Source of the DNA: Paralteromonas sediminis
GTDB lineage: Bacteria; Pseudomonadota; Gammaproteobacteria; Enterobacterales; Alteromonadaceae
Length of the DNA stretch: 64,000 nt
Reading direction: 5' to 3'
Assembly (NCBI RefSeq): GCF_003820355.1
Contig: NZ_RPOK01000001.1
Coordinates: 88,847 to 152,846, forward strand
The notes under the pieces are model-generated. The model worked only from the letters and a program-made list of their open reading frames with translations. It ran no database searches and was not told the DNA's origin. Both the position numbers and the translations under genes were made by a program. Below are positions 17,969 through 26,747 of the stretch, piece after piece; positions within the stretch are counted from its first letter, which is position 1; each line of letters starts with the position of its first letter.

Positions 17969-19996
17969 ATGATTTCTGATATTGGCTATGCCATAAGCGC
18001 TGCCGCCTATTTGCTGCTGGTGTTACTGTTACTCACATCAAGGCAGTCCGGGTTGGCCAAACATTTGCTGGTCCTCGCTGGACTCGGAACGGCGGTCTGG
18101 TCGTTAAGTTTTGTGAGTCAGTTAGCCGGAGAGCTGTCTCCTCAGCGTTTGTATGTTGCAGACGCGTTAAAGCAGTTTGTCTGGTTGCTGTTCTTGGCTT
18201 CGTGCTTACAAAAAAGCTTTGCTTCTTTGTGGCAGGTATTGCAAAGACCCGAAACCATAGCCATTTTGGCGTTGCCTGTATTTGTGCTGGTGTTGCCCTA
18301 CCTTATTGTGCTTGAGCCCATGTGGCTGACTTTGCTGCAAACTGTATTGGCACTTGAAATGTTGATCCTTCTTGAGCTTGTCTATCGTCAGGCAGGTGAT
18401 CAGCAATGGACTTTTAAGCCGTTGATCATGTTTTTAGGCGCCACGCAGCTGTATGAATTTGTCTTGTATGCTAACGCCACTATGGTCAGTGAGGTTGATG
18501 GTCGATACATAGCCGCTCGGGGGTATATTTATTTTCTGCTAGCTCCTTTATTGGTGTTAGCGGTGCGGCGGATAAAACACTGGGGCATCAATATTTTCGT
18601 GTCCAGAGATGTGGTGCTGCACAGTTCATTGTTACTGGTTGCTGGTGTATACCTGTTTGTTATGGCAATGGCAGGCTATGTGGTCAGCTACTGGGGCGGT
18701 GAATGGAGCACAACTATACAGATAGTGCTCATCGCGGCGTCTATCGTTGTGCTGGCAGCCGTGTTCATGTCGAACCAAATTCGCACCAAAATTAAAATCT
18801 TTATAACCAAACACTTTTTTGCCAATCAGTATGACTATCGCGTTGAATGGGTAAAGCTCACGAAAACGCTTTCCATGTCCTCTAATAATTTGTCTGATGT
18901 ATATGAACGTGCATTACATGGCTTTACAGACTCGGTTAATTACGACCAGGGTAGTTTGCTGATGAAACGGGGTAACTTTTTTGAAAAAGTGGCTAGTCTG
19001 AATACCCCCAATATGACACAAGAGCAAAATGCGCTACTTAGCGAAATTACCGATTACTGTCGACATACCCGATGGATTCTTGACTTGCATCAGTACATTA
19101 GCCGACCGTTTGATTACCCGGATTTACATCTTGATAAATCTGCTATTAACGCCTTTCAATATCAGATTGTTATCCCTCTGTTGCACGACGACGAGTTAAG
19201 AGGGGTAGTACTGCTAAATGCAAAAGACAGAGAATCTATTAATCTGGACTGGGAAGTCAGAGACTACCTCAATGCTGTTTCAGACCAAATATCGTCTTAC
19301 ATATATCACCATGAAAACGGCAAGGCTCTTGCTGAGAATGCACAGTTTGCGGCTTTTAGCAGAATGTCAGCCTTTGTTGTGCATGATTTAAAGAATGTAC
19401 TGGCGCAAATTGACCTGATTCTGTGCAACGCTGAGCAGCATAAAGACAATCCTGAATTTATTGCCGATACATTTGAAACATTAGAGCATACCAAGTCGAG
19501 AATGGACAAGATGCTCAAGCAGCTAACAGAAAAGAAAGAAGTGCAGGCCACTAATGATGCTGCGACACTCATATCACCGCTGATTGAACAGGTGATTACC
19601 CAGCAGTGCCAGGGGCTTGCTCCTGTTCCAGAACTGATTGTGCAAAGTGAAACACAAGTTGTAGTCGACAAAGAAAAACTGAAAAATGTGATGTACCACC
19701 TTTTGAATAACGCACAGCAAGCAACCGATGACAATGGGTTTGTGTGTGTTACGATAACGTATTCAGAAGCGTCTCATATGCTGATCGTTTCCATTCAGGA
19801 TAACGGATGTGGTATGAGTCAAGATTTCATAGAACACAGACTATTTACACCCTTTGATACGACAAAAGGTAATGCTGGGATGGGAATTGGCGTGTATGAC
19901 GCGCGAAATTATTTGACAGCAATTGGTGGTCAGCTTTCGGTGGCCAGTGAAGAAGGTAAGGGAACCTGTTTTACACTGAATTTTCCCACGCAATAA
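17969..19996 (+). CDS. prsK: Exosortase-system sensor histidine kinase PrsK
   Basis: A 675-residue kinase. The first 270 residues hold about eight hydrophobic membrane helices; a GAF domain lies around 310-445. The phosphoacceptor region is F-V-V-H-D-L-K-N-V-L-A-Q with His472. The ATPase domain has an N box (HLLNNAQQA), G1 (DNGCGMS) and G2 (GNAGMGIGVYDAR). This layout and the V-H-D-L-K-N motif match PrsK, the kinase that occurs with PrsR in genomes carrying exosortase (EpsH/XrtA) and PEP-CTERM proteins. With PrsR it is thought to control PEP-CTERM protein and exopolysaccharide genes. The input signal is unknown. prsR follows after 11 bp. Confidence 0.9.
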   Translation: MISDIGYAISAAAYLLLVLLLLTSRQSGLAKHLLVLAGLGTAVWSLSFVSQLAGELSPQRLYVADALKQFVWLLFLASCLQKSFASLWQVLQRPETIAILALPVFVLVLPYLIVLEPMWLTLLQTVLALEMLILLELVYRQAGDQQWTFKPLIMFLGATQLYEFVLYANATMVSEVDGRYIAARGYIYFLLAPLLVLAVRRIKHWGINIFVSRDVVLHSSLLLVAGVYLFVMAMAGYVVSYWGGEWSTTIQIVLIAASIVVLAAVFMSNQIRTKIKIFITKHFFANQYDYRVEWVKLTKTLSMSSNNLSDVYERALHGFTDSVNYDQGSLLMKRGNFFEKVASLNTPNMTQEQNALLSEITDYCRHTRWILDLHQYISRPFDYPDLHLDKSAINAFQYQIVIPLLHDDELRGVVLLNAKDRESINLDWEVRDYLNAVSDQISSYIYHHENGKALAENAQFAAFSRMSAFVVHDLKNVLAQIDLILCNAEQHKDNPEFIADTFETLEHTKSRMDKMLKQLTEKKEVQATNDAATLISPLIEQVITQQCQGLAPVPELIVQSETQVVVDKEKLKNVMYHLLNNAQQATDDNGFVCVTITYSEASHMLIVSIQDNGCGMSQDFIEHRLFTPFDTTKGNAGMGIGVYDARNYLTAIGGQLSVASEEGKGTCFTLNFPTQ

Positions 19997-20007
19997 TAGG
20001 TAGAGGC

Positions 20008-21369
20008 ATGAAGGAAAGCATACTGGTTGTCGATGATGACCTAGGTATTCAAAAGCAGCTCAAATGGAGTTTTACGGATTATCAAATCGCATTCGCCGAG
20101 GACAGACAGTCGGCTATTGCTCAACTGCGTCGCCATGAACCTAAAGTGGTGACTCTCGACCTAGGTTTGCCACCTGATCCTGCCAATGCATCTGAAGGGT
20201 TAAAAACACTCGAAGAAATTATCGCGTTAGCGCCTAAAACGAAAGTCATTGTGGTAACCGGCAACAATGACAAGGAAAACGCGTTAAAAGCGATTGAACT
20301 TGGTGCGTATGACTTTTACCAAAAGCCAATAGACTCAGACACGATTAAGCTGCTTGTTGCCCGGGCCCTGAACCTTGCCAATCTGGAACACGAAAATCGC
20401 CTCTTGCAGAAAGCCAAAAAAGGTATGGGGCGCATAATCGGAAACAGTGATGCGATTTTAGCCGTTATGCGCAAGGCTGAAAAAATTGCAGCAACAGATA
20501 TTAGCACCCTATTGCTAGGTGAGAGCGGGACCGGTAAAGAAGTGTTTGCGCGCTCTATCCATGAAAACAGCCCCCGTAAAGACAAACCCTTTGTTGCAAT
20601 AAACTGTGCATCAATCCCAGAAAACTTGCTAGAGAGTGAACTGTTCGGATATGAAAAAGGTGCCTTTACTGGCGCGAATAAAACCACACTGGGTAAAATT
20701 GAAACCGCACAAGGCGGGACGCTTTTCCTTGATGAGATTGGCGATATGCCTATAGGCCTACAGGCCAAGATGTTGCGTTTCCTTCAAGAGCGCGTCATTG
20801 AACGTGTGGGGGGGCGCAATGAAATTCCTGTAGATATCAGGGTGATTTGTGCGACCCACAGAGATTTGCAAACTATGGTGAGTGAAGAGTCATTTCGGGA
20901 AGATTTATTCTATCGCGTGGGTGAGTTGCCCATCTTTATTCCTCCACTCAGAGAACGTGAACAGGATGTGGTGCTATTGGCAAAAACGTTTCTTAGCCAG
21001 TACCAGGAAGAGTTTAACGCCAAAGCAAAAAGCTTCAGTGATGGCGCGGTGAATGCGATGCTGGCACACAAATGGCCAGGTAATATTCGGGAACTTCAAA
21101 ACAAACTTAAATCGGCAGTAATCATGGCGGAAGGAGCTGTTATTCAGGCTGATGATTTGGGTCTGCTTGCTCCCGATGGTGACGTAGAAACTGAAAGTTT
21201 CAATTTGAGAGAAGTTCGGGAACAAGCAGAAAGTCGTGCCATTAGACGTGCGTATCAACGCTCTGACTACAATATGTCTAAAACGGCTGAATTACTTGGC
21301 GTTACACGTCCTACTTTGTATTCGCTTATTGACAAATACCAGATGGAAGACATTAAGACAGGCAGCTGA
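20008..21369 (+). CDS. prsR: Exosortase-system sigma-54-dependent response regulator PrsR
   Basis: A 453-residue NtrC-type regulator. The receiver domain (1-125) has acidic D9-D10-D11, phospho-acceptor Asp51 in V-T-L-D-L-G-L and Lys in Y-Q-K-P. The AAA+ domain has Walker A GESGTGKE at 171-178, the sigma-54 contact loop G-A-F-T-G-A, and Walker B G-G-T-L-F-L-D-E-I-G. A C-terminal Fis-type helix-turn-helix (T-A-E-L-L-G-V-T-R-P-T-L-Y) follows. It should activate sigma-54 promoters when phosphorylated by PrsK. The extra segment L-G-L-P-P-D-P-A-N-A-S-E-G in the receiver is typical of PrsR. Its end lies 3 bp from the convergent ribbon-helix-helix gene. Confidence 0.92.
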   Translation: MKESILVVDDDLGIQKQLKWSFTDYQIAFAEDRQSAIAQLRRHEPKVVTLDLGLPPDPANASEGLKTLEEIIALAPKTKVIVVTGNNDKENALKAIELGAYDFYQKPIDSDTIKLLVARALNLANLEHENRLLQKAKKGMGRIIGNSDAILAVMRKAEKIAATDISTLLLGESGTGKEVFARSIHENSPRKDKPFVAINCASIPENLLESELFGYEKGAFTGANKTTLGKIETAQGGTLFLDEIGDMPIGLQAKMLRFLQERVIERVGGRNEIPVDIRVICATHRDLQTMVSEESFREDLFYRVGELPIFIPPLREREQDVVLLAKTFLSQYQEEFNAKAKSFSDGAVNAMLAHKWPGNIRELQNKLKSAVIMAEGAVIQADDLGLLAPDGDVETESFNLREVREQAESRAIRRAYQRSDYNMSKTAELLGVTRPTLYSLIDKYQMEDIKTGS

Positions 21370-21372
21370 TCG

Positions 21373-21702
21373 TCAGCGTACCTGGCTGTCTAAAAGCGCG
21401 TTGTCACTAGACTTTCGCATATGGTTAGCAACCAGTATGCGAATGAGTCTCGATTTGGTAATACCCGTTCTTTCGGCTAGCTGTGTTAGTGCGTCCATAG
21501 TGTCAATGCTTAGGGTATATGTCGCCCTGCGCATTTTCGGCATGTCACCGCGTTGATGCCCAACAATATGTAACTTTTGACGCTGCGCGTATTTACCACT
21601 GCTTCCATGGGCATAAGCAACAGCGTCATCAATAAACTGATCAACAGTTACCAGCTTCGGTCTATCCGACTGCGTGGATTTTTTGAGGCTCGATAAGCTC
21701 AT
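21373..21702 (-). CDS. Small ribbon-helix-helix-like partner of a ParA ATPase
   Basis: A 109-residue basic protein. Its C-terminal half (R-R-A-T-Y-T-L-S-I-D-T-M-D-A-L, then G-I-T-K-S-R-L-I-R-I-L) reads as a ribbon-helix-helix DNA-binding fold of the CopG type. The N-terminal half contains T-V-D-Q-F-I-D-D-A-V-A-Y-A, which I do not recognise. The ATG at 21702 has GAGGA 8 bases upstream and overlaps the parA end by 41 bases, so the two are made together. By analogy with ParA-ParG or ParA-Omega pairs it could be the DNA-binding adaptor of a segregation or positioning system. Confidence 0.72.
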   Translation of the reverse strand: MSLSSLKKSTQSDRPKLVTVDQFIDDAVAYAHGSSGKYAQRQKLHIVGHQRGDMPKMRRATYTLSIDTMDALTQLAERTGITKSRLIRILVANHMRKSSDNALLDSQVR

Positions 21703-22351
21703 TTGTCTGTCCTCGCGCAAGAAGTTCTTCAATAATGCTGCGTATTTCCACTGCGGCTTTGCCATCTGGTTCGCTTTCCATTACTGACATGCCCGATTCT
21801 TCCGAATCGTCATACATGTTCCTGCTGTATGTGACAGAGTTAAGTACAGGGATTTCAAATGAACGACAGACTTCCTTGGCTTCCAGAATCCGATTTGCCA
21901 GCGAGGGCAGTGACGGGCATTGTGTAATCACAAAAGCCTCGTTCATGTTTGGGTTCACCATCTTACAGGTCGACAAAATGTCTTCCATGTGTGGTACGGT
22001 TTTAAGGTCTCTGCGTTTCGGACGCAGCGGGATCAGGATGTGATCGGCGACGGCCATTGAAGAACGCAATGCGAGGTTGTCCTGACCACCGCAGTCTATG
22101 ATGACATAATCATAATGACTGCGCAGACTTAACAGCTCATTTCTAATTTTTCCATACAACTGCACGCAATTGATGTCAGGAAGGTCGTCATTGCCGTTTC
22201 GCTCCTGAATCCAATCTGACGTTGTGCGTTGTGGATCGCAATCCACCATTAATACAGAGGCATTTTTTTCGCGACGAAGGTATACAGCAATATTCTGTGC
22301 CAGACAGCTCTTCCCGCTTCCGCCTTTTTCACCACCAACTAAAACAATCAT
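21662..22351 (-). CDS. ParA/MinD-type P-loop ATPase
   Basis: A 229-residue protein. The deviant Walker A K-G-G-S-G-K-S (residues 9-15) has the signature first lysine, followed by V-D-C-D-P-Q-R-T (Walker A') and V-I-I-D-C-G-G-Q (Walker B). Such ATPases form ATP-dependent dimers on DNA or membrane and move plasmids, chromosomes or large complexes. GAGGAG precedes the ATG. Unlike the main chromosomal parA, it is not next to parB, gidA/gidB or an origin. Its only companion is the overlapping ribbon-helix-helix gene, so the cargo is unknown. Confidence 0.88.
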   Translation of the reverse strand: MIVLVGGEKGGSGKSCLAQNIAVYLRREKNASVLMVDCDPQRTTSDWIQERNGNDDLPDINCVQLYGKIRNELLSLRSHYDYVIIDCGGQDNLALRSSMAVADHILIPLRPKRRDLKTVPHMEDILSTCKMVNPNMNEAFVITQCPSLPSLANRILEAKEVCRSFEIPVLNSVTYSRNMYDDSEESGMSVMESEPDGKAAVEIRSIIEELLARGQTNELIEPQKIHAVG

Positions 22352-22530
22352 TGTTTGCTCCTCTCATAAAGCTATATCGCAAATATAGAGCACAAAAAAA
22401 AGTCAGTATGCATGTTGCTCAATATATGGGGATATTTTTTGATACCTTTATACCGCCATTTCTCCATTAAGCGTCTGATCTACAATGGTTGGCTTTAAAT
22501 AAGGTATAAAAAAGGGGTCTGAATTTTGGG

Positions 22531-22559
22531 TGTACAAGTGTACGCCGAATTATTATACT
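22531..22559 (+). promoter_or_regulatory. Candidate promoter giving a leaderless hemolysin III family mRNA
   Basis: TGTACA (22531-22536) and TATACT (22554-22559) are spaced by 17 bases. A start site 7 bases beyond the -10 element falls on the ATG at 22566, and no ribosome binding site precedes that ATG. The -35 element lies inside a GTGTAC repeat pair. Suggestive only. Confidence 0.4.
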
Positions 22560-22565
22560 AAACCC

Positions 22566-23207
22566 ATGCAGAAAGTGACTACACCCATCCACAGATACTC
22601 TTCTTCTGAGGAGTTAATTAATGCACTGACCCATGGTGCGGGTTTTCTGGCAGCTATCGCTGGCTTAGTGTCTATGCTGTACAGAGCCGACAGTTACATT
22701 GCCATAACCGCATCAGCGATATATGGAAGTACATTGATCTTGATGTTCCTTACATCAACTGTGTATCACGCCATTACTCACACAGAAACGAAACGCTGGC
22801 TGAAGTTATTCGACCACAGTGCTATTTATTTGCTTATTGCAGGCACCTATACCCCCTTTACGTTACTTGCTATAGGTGGAACACTGGGCGTGATTGCAAC
22901 AGCCGTGGTGTGGATACTCGCCATAGGTGGCGTAGCCTTTAAATGTATTGCAGGGCAGCGCTTTCCCAAAGTTGCGGTGACGACCTATCTGATACTGGGT
23001 TGGATAATTGTTTTGCTTATTTATCCACTATACCAAGCGTTACCCGGAGCTGGTTTATGGTTATTGGTCGCGGGTGGGGTGTGCTTTAGTGTTGGCGTAC
23101 TTTTTTATGTGGCGAAAAACAAGCAATACACCCACGCCATATGGCACGTGTTTGTGCTGGCGGGGTGCAGTTTTCATTACTTCTCGGTCTATTACTTCGT
23201 TGTTTAG
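22566..23207 (+). CDS. Hemolysin III family (PAQR-like) membrane protein
   Basis: A 213-residue protein with seven predicted membrane helices. The family motifs are present: S-S-E-E-L-I-N-A-L-T-H-G-A-G at the start, S-T-V-Y-H-A-I, F-D-H-S-A-I-Y-L-L-I-A-G-T-Y-T-P, and the terminal H-A-I-W-H-V-F-V. The conserved His/Asp residues form a metal site in the related adiponectin-receptor fold. Despite the name, haemolysis is not established for the bacterial family; membrane-fluidity or stress roles have been proposed. The ATG at 22566 is chosen over a GTG 36 bases upstream because it begins just before the conserved motif. It overlaps the convergent peroxiredoxin gene by 4 bases. Confidence 0.88.
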   Translation: MQKVTTPIHRYSSSEELINALTHGAGFLAAIAGLVSMLYRADSYIAITASAIYGSTLILMFLTSTVYHAITHTETKRWLKLFDHSAIYLLIAGTYTPFTLLAIGGTLGVIATAVVWILAIGGVAFKCIAGQRFPKVAVTTYLILGWIIVLLIYPLYQALPGAGLWLLVAGGVCFSVGVLFYVAKNKQYTHAIWHVFVLAGCSFHYFSVYYFVV

Positions 23208-23962
23208 TCGCGCTTATCAGCAAAGTACTGTTCGAGTTCTTCACTACCGCCAATATGCTGACCGCCGATAAACACTTGGGGAACTGTGTCCCTACCACTT
23301 ACGGCTTTGAGTGAAGTCAAAGAGGCATTTTTCCCCATTACAATTTCTTCAAAGGCCATGTGGTGGTCGGATAGTAGTGCTTTCGCTTTTGCGCAATAGG
23401 GGCATCCCGGTTTGCTAAACACAGATACGGGTTGGTTGACCTCTGCTCCTGGCGCGATGTAAGCAAGCATGGTATCAGCATCTGATACTTCAAAAGGGTC
23501 ACCGGGTAAGTCTGGCTCTATGAACATTTTTTTAATCACCTTGTCCTCGACCAACATAGAGTAGCGCCAACTTCTTTTTCCAAAACCCAGATCGGCTTTG
23601 TCTACCAGCAATCCCATTTTCTCAGTAAAGTCACCATTCCCGTCTGGGATGAGTTCAATGTTTTCAGACTCCTGATCCGCGGCCCAGGCATTCATAACAA
23701 AGGTGTCATTGACAGACACGCAAATAATGCTGTCTACACCATGCGCTTTAAACACATTAGCCAGCTCGTTGTAGCGGGGTAAGTGCGTTGAAGAGCAGGT
23801 GGGGGTAAAGGCACCAGGTAAGGAGAACACCACTACTTTTTTGCCCTTAAATAAATCGTCAGTTGATTTAGTAATCCAATCTTCACCCTGACGAATAGGA
23901 AATGTCACATCGGGTACACGTTGTCCTTCAATTGAAGGAAACTTTGGGTTTGCTTGTGTCAT
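23204..23962 (-). CDS. Peroxiredoxin-glutaredoxin fusion (glutathione-dependent peroxidase)
   Basis: A 252-residue two-domain protein. The N-terminal Prx5-type peroxiredoxin (1-165) carries the peroxidatic Cys in G-A-F-T-P-T-C-S-S. The C-terminal glutaredoxin (175-250) has the active site K-P-G-C-P-Y-C and the glutathione-binding T-V-P-Q-V-F and G-G-S-E-E-L motifs. The fusion reduces hydroperoxides using glutathione directly, with the glutaredoxin domain recycling the peroxiredoxin Cys; Haemophilus hybrid Prx5 is the model. gshB is present in the same window, so the cofactor can be made. Confidence 0.95.
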   Translation of the reverse strand: MTQANPKFPSIEGQRVPDVTFPIRQGEDWITKSTDDLFKGKKVVVFSLPGAFTPTCSSTHLPRYNELANVFKAHGVDSIICVSVNDTFVMNAWAADQESENIELIPDGNGDFTEKMGLLVDKADLGFGKRSWRYSMLVEDKVIKKMFIEPDLPGDPFEVSDADTMLAYIAPGAEVNQPVSVFSKPGCPYCAKAKALLSDHHMAFEEIVMGKNASLTSLKAVSGRDTVPQVFIGGQHIGGSEELEQYFADKRD

Positions 23963-24030
23963 GGTACTTGGTTCCTTTTATGTCTGTTGATAGAGTGTAG
24001 AACACTTATCTTTGGATTGTTGAATTCAGC

Positions 24031-25038
24031 TTGAAATACCTTTTTGTTACCTTACTTTGCTGCGGAATGTCTTTAACCGCAAATGCAATTGAGTCACCAC
24101 TTGCACAATTCACCGACTTGTACAATGAGTCACTTTCAAACGCTAAGTCCTGCGGCAACCGTGCGCACCGGGTGTGCTCTGATGCACTTCGAAATGATGG
24201 CAACGGCCCGTATATTCTTCATCATAATACCAAGACAGAAGCTGTAGTTGTTTTGTTTCACGGATTAAGTGATTCGCCTTTTTATTTTTCTGCAATCGCA
24301 CCGCTTTTACATGAGCGCGGAATGAATGTTGTGGTGCCTTTGTTACCCGGACATGGTTTAAAAAATGCGCATGACATTATGCAATCCAGTGAACTGTCGG
24401 ACAAGTGGCGTCACCATGTGAGTCAGGTGATGATGTTTGCAAAGGAATTTGGAAACAAGGTGTATATTGGTGGGTTTTCAACCGGAGGCGCATTAGCGAC
24501 ACAATACGTACTAGAAAACCCAGCTGATGTAAGTGGCTTGTTGTTGTTCTCTGGGGCGCTCGCCCTGTCTGACAACGCTGAGAGCTTGTCCAGAATTTGG
24601 GGAGTAGGGATGCTCGCGAGACTGTTAGATGGCGAGTATATGACAGATGGACCGAATCCCTATAAATACCCTTCGGTGTCTAATTCGTCGGGCATTGAAT
24701 TAATGGAAGTGATTTCTGATATCCGGTCTCAGCTAGATGAGGGGAAACGGTTAAATTTACCTATTTTCGCTGCACACTCTGAGTCAGACATTACCACGCC
24801 AATTCGTGGTGTAGAGAACCTGCTGACTTTTAATGATGGTACTAATACGGCATTGTATATTAACGCGAAGTACAAAGTGTGCCACGGCAATCTAATGCTG
24901 GATAAGGCTGCAGTCCGTAAAATTGGTATCAAAAAATCAAGCCTAGATGCTAGAGAACCTTGCGCATTACCGCAAGCTAACCCCGTATTTACACAAGTGG
25001 CCAATCTGTTAACTACGTATTTTGCTTTGCAGGAGTAA
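24031..25038 (+). CDS. Secreted alpha/beta-hydrolase
   Basis: A 335-residue serine hydrolase. The nucleophile elbow is G-G-F-S-T-G-G; the acid is probably the Asp in H-S-E-S-D-I-T-T-P, and the base the His in K-V-C-H-G-N. The oxyanion region is V-V-L-F-H-G-L-S-D-S-P-F. A TTG at 24031 is used as start because it gives a complete signal peptide (K-Y-L-F-V-T-L-L-C-C-G-M-S-L-T-A-N-A). The first ATG, 36 bases later, would cut it in half, and a stop lies 11 codons upstream. No good ribosome binding site is seen. Likely a periplasmic or outer-membrane esterase or lipase; the substrate is unknown. Confidence 0.8.
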   Translation: MKYLFVTLLCCGMSLTANAIESPLAQFTDLYNESLSNAKSCGNRAHRVCSDALRNDGNGPYILHHNTKTEAVVVLFHGLSDSPFYFSAIAPLLHERGMNVVVPLLPGHGLKNAHDIMQSSELSDKWRHHVSQVMMFAKEFGNKVYIGGFSTGGALATQYVLENPADVSGLLLFSGALALSDNAESLSRIWGVGMLARLLDGEYMTDGPNPYKYPSVSNSSGIELMEVISDIRSQLDEGKRLNLPIFAAHSESDITTPIRGVENLLTFNDGTNTALYINAKYKVCHGNLMLDKAAVRKIGIKKSSLDAREPCALPQANPVFTQVANLLTTYFALQE

Positions 25039-25040
25039 CG

Positions 25041-25328
25041 ATGAAGTTTTTCTTTTATTCGATAATTGGTATTTACCTTTTTCTCTACTTTTATGCCGTC
25101 TGGGTTTATGAGGGTTTTACCTTAGTGACCGCTTTAAGCGTATTGGTAACACTTGGCGTGCTTGGTTGGTTATTAGTCAGGGGGTGGGGGGGGAAGCAAC
25201 CTCGAGCCTTAGCAGAGGCAAGTGCAGACAAACATGCTGCACCTGCTGAAATGCGTTGGTATCAGTCACCCTTCCCCTATCTCTTGCTATTGGGAAGCGT
25301 GGCGCTGATCAGCTTTTTTGTGCTTTAG
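25041..25328 (+). CDS. Small three-helix membrane protein
   Basis: A 95-residue protein with hydrophobic helices near 4-22, 27-46 and 76-95 and a short polar, Ala/Lys-rich loop (52-70). It starts 2 bp after the hydrolase stop and so is probably co-expressed with it. Its end overlaps the convergent dipeptidase gene by 20 bases. I do not recognise the family. Confidence 0.65.
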   Translation: MKFFFYSIIGIYLFLYFYAVWVYEGFTLVTALSVLVTLGVLGWLLVRGWGGKQPRALAEASADKHAAPAEMRWYQSPFPYLLLLGSVALISFFVL

Positions 25329-26505
25329 CGTAGCGCTCTACGTCGCGCCATACCCGTAATACATTTTCGTTGAGAATTTTCTTGATGTCTGCTTCGGAGT
25401 ACTTTCTGTCGAGCAAACCCTGAATCAAGTTGGGAAACGTTGAGACATCTTTCAATCCTGTGGGGAGCGAGTCACCTACGCCATCATAGTCAGAGCCTAT
25501 ACCCACATAGTCTATACCCACAACGTCTACCACATGGTCGATATGATCCAGTACTTCTTCCAATGTAGAAAACGGGTAGGGATTCGTTTTCTTGTAATCT
25601 TCGTCAAATGTTGCAACTTTTGGGCTGTCCTCACCTTCCTTTTCTATCAAGGCTTTCCTAGCGGCTGAATACTGATCACGCCATACTCTGGCTTCGCGGG
25701 TAACAAAACCAGAACCAAAGTTAATCATAATCACGCCATTGTTTTTCGCCAGCGCCCTGATCATGTCGTCATCCATATTGCGCTCAAAGCCAGGTGTAAA
25801 CTTTCTCATAGACGAATGTGATGCGATTACAGGGGCTTCGGTGAGTTCCATTACCTGGTAAAAAGCGGCATCAGAAACATGTGAAATATCGATTATCATA
25901 CCGATATCATTCATTTCTTTGATCAGTGTCTTTCCAAAAGGACTCAAGCCTTTCCATTTGCGTCGCAAATCATACGATGAATCACTAATGTGATTGCTTT
26001 GGGAGTGTGCGAGGGTAATGTATCGGATACCGCGCTGATAAAAATGCGCCAGATTACTCAATTCACCCTGCAAGGGAGAGCCGTTCTCCATGCCCATAGG
26101 CAAGGAAATCAGCCCTGCCTTAAAGTGTTCCTCTACATCGCTAACGGTTTTTGCTATGGCAAACTTGTCTGGTGCGCGGGCTGCAATGGCTTCCACAGAA
26201 TCAATGAGCTGATGGGCCAACTGAGTCGATTGCGGTGAATTATCAAGGCTTGCTGGCACATAGATCGACATGAAAGGCGCATTGAGCCCTCCTTGTTTTG
26301 CTCTTGGGTAATCAAAGTCACCACCTTTAGTGGCCTCAGTGACGTCTACCCAAGCCCGATTTACACGGTATGGAACATCGATATGTCCATCAACTATGAT
26401 ATTGTCCTGAGCAATCTTATGGGCTTTGTCTGATGCGGAATAGTTTGCTACTGCCGTATGGGAAAGTGCGAGTAATGTAAGGGTTGAGATAAGTTTTTTG
26501 TTCAT
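25309..26505 (-). CDS. Membrane dipeptidase (peptidase family M19), exported
   Basis: A 398-residue zinc dipeptidase with a signal peptide (MNKKLISTLTLLALSHTAVA). Zinc ligands fit the renal dipeptidase pattern: D-G-H-I-D-V (H-x-D pair), the bridging Glu in M-G-M-E-N-G, and His in I-D-I-S-H-V-S-D and A-S-H-S-S. The later G-S-D-Y-D-G-V-G segment is also a family mark. It would hydrolyse dipeptides in the periplasm, possibly including peptidoglycan-derived ones. Confidence 0.92.
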   Translation of the reverse strand: MNKKLISTLTLLALSHTAVANYSASDKAHKIAQDNIIVDGHIDVPYRVNRAWVDVTEATKGGDFDYPRAKQGGLNAPFMSIYVPASLDNSPQSTQLAHQLIDSVEAIAARAPDKFAIAKTVSDVEEHFKAGLISLPMGMENGSPLQGELSNLAHFYQRGIRYITLAHSQSNHISDSSYDLRRKWKGLSPFGKTLIKEMNDIGMIIDISHVSDAAFYQVMELTEAPVIASHSSMRKFTPGFERNMDDDMIRALAKNNGVIMINFGSGFVTREARVWRDQYSAARKALIEKEGEDSPKVATFDEDYKKTNPYPFSTLEEVLDHIDHVVDVVGIDYVGIGSDYDGVGDSLPTGLKDVSTFPNLIQGLLDRKYSEADIKKILNENVLRVWRDVERYAKAQKS

Positions 26506-26747
26506 GCAATGTCCGATGGGTAAAAATACGTTGTGTGAATCTCTGAAATGTCACAAAAATTTAATACTTGAAACAGGCTAACATCATCCCAAGATAATGG
26601 GAAAGCAGTTATTGTTTTTCCAGAGTGACATCTTTTGCCAAATGGGTAATACTGCTTCGCGTTTTGTGGCTGTACTGGCCATTTGTATGTAATAACCCGG
26701 CAGGGCGCTATGGCCACTGCCTATAATAATGAAAGAGTAATAGATAA

